Source of the DNA: Palsa-883 sp035486355
GTDB taxonomy: Bacteria > Pseudomonadota > Alphaproteobacteria > Acetobacterales > Acetobacteraceae
Length of the DNA stretch: 64,000 nt
Direction: 5' to 3'
Assembly (NCBI GenBank): GCA_035486355.1
Contig: DATHNE010000008.1
Span: 1 to 64,000 of the forward strand
In this document: in pieces, positions 1 to 8,906 of the stretch
How positions within the stretch are numbered: the first letter of the stretch is position 1
Layout of the letters: every line of letters begins with the position of its first letter
Made by a program: the position numbers and the translations under genes
Notes under the pieces: generated by a model
Database searches by the model: none
What the model saw: only the letters and a program-made list of their open reading frames with translations
Told to the model about the DNA's origin: nothing

Positions 1-2
1 CC

Positions 3-581
3 GACATGAAGGAGCGGCCAAATCCCGATGTGCCGGGCGAGTACTGGAAGTTCAACCGCGGCGCACGCGAATGCTTCAATGCGATCCATGAATGCGCCAA
101 GCCGGTGATTGCCGCGGTGAATGGCCCGGCGCTGGGGGCTGGCGCGGGGCTGGTGGCCGCCTGCGACATGATCCTGTGTTCGGACAACGCCCAGTTCGGC
201 ATGCCGGAGATCGATGTCGGGCTCGCTGGCGGCGCAGCCATGCTGCAAACCTTGTTCGGGCATTCACGCGCACGGCGGATGTTCTACACCGGCTGGCGCG
301 TGCCGGCAGCCGAGCTGTACCGCACCGGCGTGGTGGAATGCTGCCTACCATTGGAGCAGCTGATGCCAGAGGCGATGAAGGTGGCAAAGGAGATCGCCTC
401 CAAGAGCCCGATCGGCGTGCGCTATGCCAAACAGTCGATGAACACGACGATGCACATGCCGGCACGCGACGGGTATCGCTTTGAGCAAGGCGTCACGGTA
501 TTCCTGTCAAAGACCGAGGATGCGCAGGAGGCACGGCGTGCCTTCATCGAGAAGCGCAAGCCGCTGTTCAAGGGACGATAG
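3..581 (+). CDS. Enoyl-CoA hydratase/isomerase (crotonase) family, 5' end outside window
   Basis: About 192 residues are visible and the frame is open to the window edge; crotonases are usually near 260 residues, so roughly the first quarter is missing. The segment KPVIAAVNGPALGAG is the crotonase oxyanion-hole region, followed by the usual ACDMILCSD and FGMPEIDVGL strands. It should act on a CoA thioester as hydratase, isomerase or C-C hydrolase. The next gene starts 12 bases after the stop, so it belongs to the same catabolic operon. The reaction cannot be fixed from this part. The family call is firm, the substrate unknown. Confidence 0.85.
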   Translation, partial: DMKERPNPDVPGEYWKFNRGARECFNAIHECAKPVIAAVNGPALGAGAGLVAACDMILCSDNAQFGMPEIDVGLAGGAAMLQTLFGHSRARRMFYTGWRVPAAELYRTGVVECCLPLEQLMPEAMKVAKEIASKSPIGVRYAKQSMNTTMHMPARDGYRFEQGVTVFLSKTEDAQEARRAFIEKRKPLFKGR

Positions 582-593
582 AGGACCGATACG

Positions 594-1346
594 ATGGATC
601 TGCAGCTTCGCGACAAAACCGCCCTGGTGACGGGTGCCAGCATGGGGATCGGTCGCGCGATCGCGAAAGGCCTGGCCGCCGAGGGTGTGCATGTTGCTGT
701 GGTGGCACGGCGGACGGAGCTGCTGGAGACGCTGGCCGATGAGATCGCGAGCGCCGGCGGCAAACGTCCAGTGCTCATCCGTCAGGACATCATGGCGGAG
801 GACGCCGCCGCGCGGTTGTCTGAGGCAGCGCTGGCCGGGCTGGGGCACGTCGATATCCTGGTGAACAACGCTGGCGGCAGCCGCGTGCTACCGATCGATG
901 CGCCAGAGGAGCGCTGGGTCGAGGCAATGACGCTGAACTTCACCCGCCAGCGGCAGCTCGCGCATGCGCTGCTGCAGCAGATGATCGACCGACGCTGGGG
1001 GCGGATCATCAACATCACCGGCAAATCGGAGCCGGAACATCTGAACGGCGCCTTCGCCGCGAAGGCCGCGGTGCATGCCTGGGCCAAGGGACTGTCGCGT
1101 GAGGTCGGGCAGTACGGCATCACGATCAACTCGATCCCGCCGGGGCGTATCATGAGCGAGCAGATCCGGCGGAACTATCCCGAGGACTATCGCAAGACGT
1201 TCGCGGAGACGGAAATTCCCGTGCGCTATTGGGGTGAGCCGGAAGACCTGGCGGTGATGGCCATCTTCCTGGCTAGCCCGCTGGCCCGCTACGTCACCGG
1301 AACAGTCATTCCGGTGGATGGCGGCTTGCGCCGCTACCAGTTCTGA
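594..1346 (+). CDS. SDR family oxidoreductase, catalytic tyrosine replaced
   Basis: The 250-residue protein has the length of a classical short-chain dehydrogenase. The NAD(P)-binding motif TGASMGIG is at residues 13-20 and NNAG at 91-94. The C-terminal part, with PPGRI and VTGTVIPVDGG, is typical. In the active site the lysine is present (K157, AFAAKAAV), but the position four residues before it, normally Tyr, is Ala153. The protein may therefore use another acid/base or have a changed reaction. It lies 12 bases after the crotonase and 11 before the flavin monooxygenase, inside the catabolic operon. Confidence 0.85.
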   Translation: MDLQLRDKTALVTGASMGIGRAIAKGLAAEGVHVAVVARRTELLETLADEIASAGGKRPVLIRQDIMAEDAAARLSEAALAGLGHVDILVNNAGGSRVLPIDAPEERWVEAMTLNFTRQRQLAHALLQQMIDRRWGRIINITGKSEPEHLNGAFAAKAAVHAWAKGLSREVGQYGITINSIPPGRIMSEQIRRNYPEDYRKTFAETEIPVRYWGEPEDLAVMAIFLASPLARYVTGTVIPVDGGLRRYQF

Positions 1347-1357
1347 GGAGACAGGTG

Positions 1358-2707
1358 ATGCGCCAGATGGTGCTGGTTGGCTTCCTGCAGGCACAGAACT
1401 GCACGACACTGGCCAGTTCCTGGCGGCATCCGGAGTCGCGCATCGATTTCACCGGCCCGGAGTATTTTCAGCGCATCGCCCAGGTGCTGGAAGAAGGCAA
1501 GTTCCAGCTTGCGTTTTTCGACGATCGCCTGGCGATGCCGGACATGTATGGCGGCGACCATGTGCACACGGTGGAGTACGGCATCCGCTGCGTGAAGATG
1601 GACCCGCTTGCCGTGCTGATGACGATGGGCGCGGTGACGACGCGGCTGGGGCTGGGGGCGACAGGGTCCACCACGTACTACGAACCGTTCGATCTCGCGC
1701 GCCGTTTTCAGACTATCGACCTGATGCTCAAAGGGCGCGCGGCGTGGAACGTCGTCACCTCGGTGAACGACGGCGAGGCGATGAACATGGGCCGTGCGGT
1801 GCATGAGGCGCATGACCTGCGCTACGACCGCGCCGACGAGTTCATGGAGATCGTGCTTGGCCACTGGCACGCCTGGGACGACGACGCGCTGGTGGTAGAC
1901 AAAGAGAGCGGGCTGTTCGCGCGTGGCGACAAGGTGCATCGGCTGGACCATGTGGGGCGATTCTATCGTTCGCGCGGGCCGTTCACCGTGCCGCGCTCGC
2001 CGCAGGGCCATCCGGTGGTAATCCAGGCGGGATCATCGGATCGCGGCAAGCGGTTCGCGGCGCGGTGGGCGGAGACTGTGTTCGTGGCTTATCACGGGCT
2101 GGAGCAGGCCAAGGCGCAGTATGCCGAGATGAAGCAGGCAATTGCCGCCGAGGGACACGACCCGGACAAGGTGACGCTGAACACCATCGCTTATCCGGTC
2201 GCTGCCGCAACGAAAGCCGAAGCTGAAGACAAGATGGCGTTGATCGACCGGCTGTATCATGAAGTCGACGGACTATCGCTGTTGTCCGAAGCGTTGAACT
2301 ACGATTTTGCCAAGAAGGGCATGGACGACGCGTTCACCGCAGCGGAGCTGGCAGGAATGTCGGGAATGCAGGCGATGCGTGATCACGTGATCTGGGGATC
2401 AGGCAAGGCGAACCCGACAGTGCGCGATTTCTTGCATGTGACGAAGCGCGGCCGGCCGGGGCAGGCAATCGTCGGGGGCCCGAAAGAAATCGCCGACCAG
2501 ATGGAGCAGTGGTTCGTCGAGCGCGGCTGCGACGGCTACGTGATCGGTGGGACGCATACGCCCGGTACGTTTGAAGATTTCGTCACGTTTGTGGTGCCTG
2601 AGCTGCAACGGCGCGGATTGTTCCAGAAGGAGTACGCGGGCATGACGCTGCGACAGAATCTCGGGCTGCCGCATCCGTCGCGCGAGGGTTGGCGACTGGC
2701 GGGCTGA
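1358..2707 (+). CDS. LLM-class flavin-dependent monooxygenase (NtaA/SnaA/DszA family)
   Basis: The protein is 449 residues long, as usual for the NtaA/DszA group of FMNH2-dependent monooxygenases, which need a separate flavin reductase. The N-terminus (LVGFLQAQNCTTLASSWRHP), the FDDRLAMPDMYGGD segment and RAAWNVVTSVNDGEA follow the family pattern of a luciferase-type TIM barrel. A GTG lies directly before the chosen ATG, but AGGAG at 1346-1350 is better spaced from the ATG. No reductase gene is nearby. The enzyme probably performs the oxygenation step of the pathway, such as N-, S- or C-oxidation; the substrate is not known. Confidence 0.88.
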   Translation: MRQMVLVGFLQAQNCTTLASSWRHPESRIDFTGPEYFQRIAQVLEEGKFQLAFFDDRLAMPDMYGGDHVHTVEYGIRCVKMDPLAVLMTMGAVTTRLGLGATGSTTYYEPFDLARRFQTIDLMLKGRAAWNVVTSVNDGEAMNMGRAVHEAHDLRYDRADEFMEIVLGHWHAWDDDALVVDKESGLFARGDKVHRLDHVGRFYRSRGPFTVPRSPQGHPVVIQAGSSDRGKRFAARWAETVFVAYHGLEQAKAQYAEMKQAIAAEGHDPDKVTLNTIAYPVAAATKAEAEDKMALIDRLYHEVDGLSLLSEALNYDFAKKGMDDAFTAAELAGMSGMQAMRDHVIWGSGKANPTVRDFLHVTKRGRPGQAIVGGPKEIADQMEQWFVERGCDGYVIGGTHTPGTFEDFVTFVVPELQRRGLFQKEYAGMTLRQNLGLPHPSREGWRLAG

Positions 2708-2739
2708 GGCGGATACTCGTGGCGAAAACGGAGGAGACC

Positions 2740-3471
2740 ATGATCGAACGCGAGATTATCGTCACCACAAAGCACGCTGGCATGCCGACCTTCCTGGCGG
2801 GGCCGGACGGCGCGGGACCCCATCCCGGCATCATTTTCTATATGGACGCGCCCGGCATCCGCGAGGAGCTGCGCAACATGGCGCGGCGTATCGCAAAGCA
2901 TGGGTATGTGTGCCTGCTGCCGGACATGTATTACCGGCTGGGAACAGTGCGTTTCGATATCCCGCGACGCGATGATGGTATGTCAGCGGTGATCCGCGCG
3001 TCGATGAATCATCTGACCAATGCGCGCGTCGTGGACGACACGGCAGCGCTGTTGGCCCAGTTCGATGCGATGGACAACGTGACGCCAGGCAAGGTCGGTT
3101 GCGTCGGGCATTGCATGAGTGGCCAGTATATTACGACGGTGGCGGCGAAGTTCCCACACCGCATGGTCGCGGCGGCATCGCTGTATGGCGTGGGAATCAT
3201 CACCGACAAAGAAGATTCGCCGCACCTGCTACTGAACGAGATCAAGGGCGAGCTGTACTATGCATTCGCCGAACACGATCAGTCGGTGCCAGACCATGTA
3301 CCTTCCACGTTGAAGACGGCGCTAGAGAAGGCCGGCACGAAGCACGAACTGCATGTGTTTCCAGGCACGCATCATGGGTTCTGCTTCCCGGAACGCGCCG
3401 TGTACGACACGCTCGCGGCGGAGGAGACCTGGCGGAAGATCTTCTCGATGTGGGATCGGACCCTGAAATAG
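2740..3471 (+). CDS. Dienelactone hydrolase family protein
   Basis: An alpha/beta hydrolase of 243 residues, matching the family size. The nucleophile elbow reads GHCMSG, so the nucleophile is cysteine as in dienelactone hydrolase. The acid is likely the Asp in AEHDQSVPDH, and the histidine is in PGTHHGF. The frame stays open further upstream to 2689 inside the monooxygenase gene, but the ATG at 2740 follows GAGGAG with normal spacing and begins the recognisable fold. It sits between the monooxygenase and the amidohydrolase and probably opens an ester or lactone made in the pathway. Confidence 0.87.
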   Translation: MIEREIIVTTKHAGMPTFLAGPDGAGPHPGIIFYMDAPGIREELRNMARRIAKHGYVCLLPDMYYRLGTVRFDIPRRDDGMSAVIRASMNHLTNARVVDDTAALLAQFDAMDNVTPGKVGCVGHCMSGQYITTVAAKFPHRMVAAASLYGVGIITDKEDSPHLLLNEIKGELYYAFAEHDQSVPDHVPSTLKTALEKAGTKHELHVFPGTHHGFCFPERAVYDTLAAEETWRKIFSMWDRTLK

Positions 3472-3475
3472 CGCT

Positions 3476-4705
3476 ATGGACCTGATCGTTCGCAACGCGC
3501 GTTTGGCGCACGCGCCGGAGGCCCCGGCGGCGGATATTGGCGTACAGGATGGCCGAATTGTCACCATCGCGGCCGGGCTGGCGGCCGATGGCGCGCAGTA
3601 CGATGCGGCGGGGCTGCTGGTCTGCGCGGGCTTTGTCGAGACGCATATCCATCTCGACAAATCGTGCATCATCGACCGGTGTGCGCCGGAGGCGGATCGG
3701 CAGGCCAACGCGATGCCGCGGGTTGCCGCGGTGAAATCGACCTTCACCGTGGAGGATGTCTACGCGCGCGCCAGCCGCACGCTGGAGAAGTGCATCAAGC
3801 ATGGTGCCACACGCATGCGCACGCATCTGGAACTGGATGGCGGCGTGGAGCTGCGCAGCTTCGAGGCGATCGATGCGTTGCGGCGGGATTATGCCTGGGC
3901 GATCGATATGGAGGTGTGCGTCTTCCCGCAGGAAGGGCTGACCAACAATCCCCGATCAGAGGAGCTGCTGGTCGAGGCGCTGAAGCGCGGCGCTAAGGTG
4001 ATCGGTGCCGCGCCGAACTACGATCCGGATCATGCGGGGCAGATTCATCGGATTTTTGACCTGGCGCGCGAATACGACGTTGATATCGACATGCACCTTG
4101 ATTCCGGTAATTCGCCGGAAGCGATGGATATTCATCTCGTTTGTAAACTGACGGAGAAGTACAAGCTGGGGGGCCGCGTCGCGGTGGGGCATGGCTGCAA
4201 GTATTCCACGTTGCCGCCAGCCGAGCTGAAGGTGCTGGCGCGCCGCATCGCAGATGCCGGCGTGGCAGTCACCGTGCTGCCGGCCACCGATCTGTTTATG
4301 ATGGGGCGGGATCAGGACCATTCCGTGCGGCGTGGGCTGGCGGATGCCAATCTGCTGGTCGAGCATGGCGTCAACTGCTCGATCTCCACCAACAATGTGC
4401 TTAATCCGTTCACCCCGCTCGGGGATTGTTCGCTGCTACGCATGGCGAACTTGCAGGCGAATGTCTGCCAGATCGGGCAGGCGCATCGGCTACGCGACTG
4501 CTTTCATATGACCACTGAGCGGTCGGCGCGCCTGATGAATTTGCCGGATTACGGCATCAAGGTTGGCAATCCGGCGGATTTGGTGGTGGTCGATGCAACG
4601 ACGCCGGAGCAGGCGGTGGCAGAGATCTGCCATCCGCTTGCGGTCTTCAAACGCGGACGCCGCACGGTGACACGACACCGCGCGGAATTACACAAACCAC
4701 ACTGA
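3476..4705 (+). CDS. Amidohydrolase family protein (cytosine-deaminase-like)
   Basis: 409 residues with the metal-dependent amidohydrolase TIM barrel. Metal ligands can be placed in HIHLDKS (strand 1), in THLELDGG, in MHLDSGN and in GHGCKYSTLP. At the strand-8 site, where cytosine deaminases carry the metal-binding Asp, the sequence reads STNNVLNP, so Asn appears to replace it. The gene begins four bases after the hydrolase stop. Expected activity is hydrolysis of a cyclic or linear amide or deamination of a heterocycle; the assignment to cytosine itself is not supported. Confidence 0.82.
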   Translation: MDLIVRNARLAHAPEAPAADIGVQDGRIVTIAAGLAADGAQYDAAGLLVCAGFVETHIHLDKSCIIDRCAPEADRQANAMPRVAAVKSTFTVEDVYARASRTLEKCIKHGATRMRTHLELDGGVELRSFEAIDALRRDYAWAIDMEVCVFPQEGLTNNPRSEELLVEALKRGAKVIGAAPNYDPDHAGQIHRIFDLAREYDVDIDMHLDSGNSPEAMDIHLVCKLTEKYKLGGRVAVGHGCKYSTLPPAELKVLARRIADAGVAVTVLPATDLFMMGRDQDHSVRRGLADANLLVEHGVNCSISTNNVLNPFTPLGDCSLLRMANLQANVCQIGQAHRLRDCFHMTTERSARLMNLPDYGIKVGNPADLVVVDATTPEQAVAEICHPLAVFKRGRRTVTRHRAELHKPH

Positions 4706-4713
4706 GGTGTGCC

Positions 4714-5013
4714 ATGCGCCTGTCTGAGATCGCGCAGGTGATTCGCAGCAAGAACGCGGGACCCAGGCGACTGACGCTGGACGTGATGTTCGCCAATGAC
4801 GCGGATTATCAGCGTGTGGTGCAATCGCCGGCGTTGAGCCAGGAGGCGATCGGTCGGCTGTATCGCCTTCCCGCGGATCAGGTGGCGGTCATTCCGTATC
4901 CGTTGGGACGCGCGATCAAGATCACGCTGCCGCGCGATACCGCGGGTGATCCGGGAGATCGGGATGTCTATGGCGCGCAGCAGCACGCGCCGCTGCTGGG
5001 GGTTGAGATATGA
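4714..5013 (+). CDS. DUF4387 domain-containing protein
   Basis: A 99-residue protein that matches DUF4387 over its full length: the N-terminus LSEIAQVIRSKNAGP, the internal FANDADY and the end segment YGAQQHAPLLGVEI. Proteins of this type are encoded next to, or fused to, AtuA-family (DUF1446) proteins. Here the last four bases overlap the AtuA-like start (ATGA), which suggests translational coupling and a two-subunit complex. The biochemical role is unknown. Confidence 0.85.
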   Translation: MRLSEIAQVIRSKNAGPRRLTLDVMFANDADYQRVVQSPALSQEAIGRLYRLPADQVAVIPYPLGRAIKITLPRDTAGDPGDRDVYGAQQHAPLLGVEI

Positions 5014-6404
5014 CCGCCTCGCATCGTGTGCTGGAGGATATTGGGCGCACGCCGCGCACCATGCGTTTCCTGGGAGCATCGGGGCAGCTCGGCTACGGCA
5101 TTCCGACGCCAGCGTTTCAGGCCGGGCTGGCGCGCGGGCCAGATCTGATCGGTTGCGATATGGGGTCAATCGATATCGGGCCGACCTATCTGGGCAAAGG
5201 CGAGATGGCGACGTCGCCGGTAGCAACCCGGCGGGATCTGCGCAAGGTACTGTTGGGCGCGCGACAGGTCGATGTGCCGCTGGTGATTGGGTCCGCAGGA
5301 TCGGCCGGGGCTCAGCCTCACCTGGATGGCACGCTGGCGATGATCCGCGATATCGCGCGCGCCGAGGGGCTGCATTTCCGCATGGGTGTGATCCGCGCCG
5401 ACATGCCGCGTGAGCTGCTGAAGCAGGCGGTGCGCGAGGCGCGGATGACTGGCATGGACGGGATGGCGCCGCTGACCGAGCAGGATATCGACGACGCGGC
5501 GCATATCGTCGGGCAGATGGGCATGGCGCCATTCCGGCGCGCGTTGGCGGAAGGCGTGGACGTGATCATTGCCGGGCGCGCCTGCGACACTGCGATCTTC
5601 GCGTCGCTGCCGACGATGCTTGGCTTTCCGCCGGGCATTTGCGGCCACATGGCGAAGATCATCGAATGCGCGTCGTTGTGCTGCGTGCCTGGTGGGCGCG
5701 ATACGATCCTGGCGACGCTGGACCGGGACGGGTTCGAACTTGAAAGCATGAACCCGGCAAGGCGGGCAACACCGACCTCGGTGGCGGCGCACAGTTTGTA
5801 CGAGCAAGCGGATCCGTACAGCGTCAACGAGCCAGAGGGACGCGTTGATTTGCGAGAAGCGACGTATACCGCGCTGGATGACCACCGCACGCGTGTCAGC
5901 GGGGCACGTTGGATCGAGAGTGAGGACCCGACGATCAAATTAGAAGGTGCGACCTGCATCGGTGAGCGAGCCGTGCTGTTGGCGGGAGCAGCGGATCCGC
6001 GATTCATTGCGCGATACAAGGAGATCCTGCCGGCGGTGACCGAAGTGGTGCGGGAGCTGGTGTGCGAGGACCAGCCGCAGGATTATACGTTGCGATTCCG
6101 GGTCTATGGGGTTGATGGCGTGCGAGGATTTGCACCGGACGGAGAGCCGACGCCGGGTGAGGCGTTCATCATGGGCGAATGCATCGCGCCTACCCGCGAA
6201 CGCGCGGCCGAAGTGGTGCGCACCACGAAGCAGTATCTGCTGCATCATGGATATCCGGGCCGGCTGTCAACAGCAGGGAATCTGGCGTTTCCGTTCACGC
6301 CGCCAGAGGTGTCACTGGGGCCGGCGTACCGGTTCAGCGTGTATCATCTGATGCACGTGGCAGATCCCGACGGGTTCTTCCCGTTGGAAATCGAGACGTT
6401 GTAA
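5010..6404 (+). CDS. AtuA family (DUF1446) protein
   Basis: 464 residues. The N-terminal part shows GASGQLGYGIP, the glycine-rich VIGSAGSAGAQPH and MDGMAPLTEQDID, and the central part has IIAGRACDTAIFA, all typical of the AtuA family named after acyclic terpene utilisation in Pseudomonas. Family members occur in degradation clusters for branched or heteroatom-bearing acids, but no reaction is established. Coupling to DUF4387 and the upstream amidohydrolase suggests a shared step. It is the last gene of the operon; an inverted repeat follows within 60 bases. Confidence 0.85.
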   Translation: MTASHRVLEDIGRTPRTMRFLGASGQLGYGIPTPAFQAGLARGPDLIGCDMGSIDIGPTYLGKGEMATSPVATRRDLRKVLLGARQVDVPLVIGSAGSAGAQPHLDGTLAMIRDIARAEGLHFRMGVIRADMPRELLKQAVREARMTGMDGMAPLTEQDIDDAAHIVGQMGMAPFRRALAEGVDVIIAGRACDTAIFASLPTMLGFPPGICGHMAKIIECASLCCVPGGRDTILATLDRDGFELESMNPARRATPTSVAAHSLYEQADPYSVNEPEGRVDLREATYTALDDHRTRVSGARWIESEDPTIKLEGATCIGERAVLLAGAADPRFIARYKEILPAVTEVVRELVCEDQPQDYTLRFRVYGVDGVRGFAPDGEPTPGEAFIMGECIAPTRERAAEVVRTTKQYLLHHGYPGRLSTAGNLAFPFTPPEVSLGPAYRFSVYHLMHVADPDGFFPLEIETL

Positions 6405-6425
6405 CGGAGGTGGCGTCAGGCACTT

Positions 6426-6464
6426 CGCTATTCCGCCCCACGACGGGCGCAGAGCGGAATAGCG
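6426..6464. terminator. Inverted repeat between convergent operons
   Basis: CGCTATTCCGC at 6426-6436 is perfectly complementary to GCGGAATAGCG at 6454-6464, with a 17-base loop. It lies between the stops of the plus-strand AtuA-like gene and the minus-strand binding-protein gene, so it can serve both. There is no clear T-run on either side. Confidence 0.5.
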
Positions 6465-6482
6465 GTGTGTGTGTCGCAAGTG

Positions 6483-7649
6483 TCAATAACCGAGTGGGGT
6501 CTTGTCGGCCTGCTCCCAATGGCCGTCGCGGACCACGCTGAGGAAGGCCTGGTTCGAGCCTTGGTGCTTATTCGGGCCAAAGGTCATTGGAGGCGAGCCG
6601 AAAATGTCGTGGTAGTCCTTGATGCTTTCCATCCCGGCCACAAAGCTATCGACGGTCAGGTTGGGACCGGCGTTCTTCAACGCCTGAAGGACCAGTCCGG
6701 CGCCGGTATAGCCGAGCTGGGCCGCCATGTTCGGGTCTTTGCCGAACTGTGCCTTATATTTCTTGGCGAAGTCTTGTGCGGCAGGTGGCGCGTCCTCACC
6801 GGTTGAGAACACCACTGCTGACATCGAGTAGAATCCGTTGCTGGCGCCACCGGGCATTTCCGCCACCGCCTCATCGTAGCTGGCGAACTGCCCGAGCATA
6901 TCGACGTTCCAGCCCACCTTGCGGATGGCCGAGATGATCTGGATCGTGTCGCGCACGATGGTGCCGAACACCACCAGATCGCAGTTGGCGTCACGCAAGC
7001 GCGCGACCGAGGCCGTGAAGTCGACGTCCGTCGGCTTGTGCAGGGTCTCACCCGCCAGCTTCATGTTCAGCGCTTTGAGTTCGTCGTGCACGCCATCGGT
7101 CACGTCACGACCGAAGTCGGTGTCCTGCGCCATCGTGCAAACGGCCTGCTTGCCGCGCCGCTGTACGAAGTATTTCACGCCTGCCCGAATCTGGTCGTAG
7201 TACGACGCGGCCAACCCGAACTTCAGATGATTGAGCGGCTCATACATGGACCGCGCCGAAGTCAGTGGAAAAACGTTGGGCACCCCCTTCGCCAGCTCAT
7301 CTGGCATCGTCGCGTTGTTCATCGGTGTGCCGCCATTGGCCACCGCGACGAAGATGCCGTCGCGGTTGATTAACTTGTTCATCGCCTGCACCGAACGCGG
7401 CACCTGGTACTGATTGTCCTCGACGATGTAGCGTATCTTGCGGCCATTGATACCGCCCGCCGCATTCGCCTCATCGAAAGCCATGCGCCAGGCATTGGAG
7501 TTGTTGACACCCCACATGGCGGTCACTCCTGACAGATCGGTGTAGGTGCCGATCAGGATTTCCTTGTCAGTGACACCACGAACCTCCGCCGCGCTGGCAG
7601 AGACGCTGAACGCGGCCAATGCGGCCGCGGCAAGCCAGAGACCTCGCAT
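6483..7649 (-). CDS. ABC transporter periplasmic binding protein, branched-chain amino acid (HAAT) family
   Basis: 388 residues with a Sec signal peptide (MRGLWLAAAALAAFSVSASA). The mature part begins in the LivK-like way (VRGVTDKEILIGTYTDLSG) and has NNSNAWRMAFDEANAAGGINGRKI, the typical periplasmic-binding-protein type 1 fold. It is the last gene of the transporter operon, 75 bases after the ligase homologue, and has its own strong GGGGAGGA site just before ATG. Such proteins bind amino acids, amides, urea or aromatic acids; the pathway genes opposite it are the best clue to the ligand. Confidence 0.9.
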   Translation of the reverse strand: MRGLWLAAAALAAFSVSASAAEVRGVTDKEILIGTYTDLSGVTAMWGVNNSNAWRMAFDEANAAGGINGRKIRYIVEDNQYQVPRSVQAMNKLINRDGIFVAVANGGTPMNNATMPDELAKGVPNVFPLTSARSMYEPLNHLKFGLAASYYDQIRAGVKYFVQRRGKQAVCTMAQDTDFGRDVTDGVHDELKALNMKLAGETLHKPTDVDFTASVARLRDANCDLVVFGTIVRDTIQIISAIRKVGWNVDMLGQFASYDEAVAEMPGGASNGFYSMSAVVFSTGEDAPPAAQDFAKKYKAQFGKDPNMAAQLGYTGAGLVLQALKNAGPNLTVDSFVAGMESIKDYHDIFGSPPMTFGPNKHQGSNQAFLSVVRDGHWEQADKTPLGY

Positions 7650-7724
7650 TGTTTTTCCTCCCCTGCACGTCCACCCCGTCAGTGGCGGCTCGCGGCCGCC
7701 GCGCGCTGCGTCGCTTTGGGGCCG

Positions 7725-8906
7725 TCAGGCGGCGCAGGTAAACGCGTTAGCCCGTGACTGGTGGTGTTGCTCGCCAATCACATCCGGAATGACGAGGCTG
7801 TCCAGCGCTCGCAAGCTGATTCCCAGCGCCCGATACCAGCGCGCGAGATCGTGGGGCGGCACTATCGTGCCGGTGCAGGCGACGCGCAGCCGGGCGAGAC
7901 CCATGTTCTGCCGGACGCTGCCCAGCACGAGCCGGCGGACAATCCAGGCGAGAAGCCCGTTGCCTTGTGTCGATTCACCAATATTGACTGCCCAGGTGAA
8001 CAACGTCCGCTGTAGGAGCGTCGCATTGGCGGCTTCGGCAACGATTCGTTGACGGAACTGGTCCCACACTGACAACGGGGCAGCCAGAATGGTGGGCTGA
8101 ACCTCGCGCAGATTTTCAATCAGCGTCGCGGCATTCTCCAGATAGTTGCTGACCGTTCGCGCAGCAAGCGCGGCATACAGACCCAGGACGCGTTCCATCG
8201 TACCGCTCATAGGCAGGAATGCGACACGCTCGTCGCCGGGACGCTGGCCCAAGCGATCGGCGACCTGCTCTGCCAATTGCACGATGTTGCCTTGGGTGAG
8301 TGTCTGCATCGTCGCATCAGCTACCGTCGCCTGCACCAGCGCAGCTTGGTGCTCTGGCGTCACCGATCGAGTCACCTCTTTCCATATCGTCGGATTGGCG
8401 CTGTCATGCGCCACACCACGCGCGAGAAATGTCGACAGGCTCTCGCACATCGCGTCGTCCAGGTCGTGCAATCCTTTCATGTCGAAGATAATGATTTGCC
8501 GCAGCTCCGGGCAGCGATCTCGCAACATGAGAGCCTTATCGAGTTGCTCCTCATTCTCCACGAACAGCAAGCGGCATCCGGTGCTACGCAGCAGTTGTTC
8601 GGTGCGCTCCAGATCATCCTGCGCGCCGACACAGGCGCTGACACATCCAGCGGCCAATGCCCCGAGGTCGGCACAGACCGCCTCTGGGCGTGTATCGGAC
8701 AGCACTGCCACGACATCGCCTTGAGCCAGCCCGCTTGCCATTAGCGCCATACCGATCTGTCGCACGCGTACCGTCAGGTCTACCCAGGTGACCGACACCC
8801 AGATGCCGCGTTGCTTATTGCGCAATACCACTTCCCGAGGATGCGTCACGGCATACTGTGCCAACAGCGCGGGGATGGTGGCGATGTTATCAGCGCTCAG
8901 TGCCAC
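7725..8906 (-). CDS. AMP-binding ligase homologue lacking the P-loop and C-terminal domain
   Basis: The N-terminal region (SWV-type opening, GDVVAVLSDTRPEAV, NEEQLDKALMLRDRCP) and LTQGNIVQLAEQVA, FLPMSGTMERVLGLY and NLREVQPTILAAPLSVWDQ align with long-chain acyl-CoA synthetases. The expected TSGTTGxPKG loop is replaced at about residues 192-203 by ATVADATMQT, and the protein ends at 393 residues where relatives continue beyond 600. The chosen GTG start overlaps the livF stop. Full-length ligases are common in this position of HAAT operons, so this looks like a decayed or repurposed copy. The reading frame is intact. Confidence 0.7.
   Translation of the reverse strand: MALSADNIATIPALLAQYAVTHPREVVLRNKQRGIWVSVTWVDLTVRVRQIGMALMASGLAQGDVVAVLSDTRPEAVCADLGALAAGCVSACVGAQDDLERTEQLLRSTGCRLLFVENEEQLDKALMLRDRCPELRQIIIFDMKGLHDLDDAMCESLSTFLARGVAHDSANPTIWKEVTRSVTPEHQAALVQATVADATMQTLTQGNIVQLAEQVADRLGQRPGDERVAFLPMSGTMERVLGLYAALAARTVSNYLENAATLIENLREVQPTILAAPLSVWDQFRQRIVAEAANATLLQRTLFTWAVNIGESTQGNGLLAWIVRRLVLGSVRQNMGLARLRVACTGTIVPPHDLARWYRALGISLRALDSLVIPDVIGEQHHQSRANAFTCAA

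Noticed and set aside
4549..5532. 327-codon minus-strand frame
   Set aside because: Antisense to the amidohydrolase, DUF4387 and AtuA-like genes; composition is Arg/Pro/Ser-rich noise.
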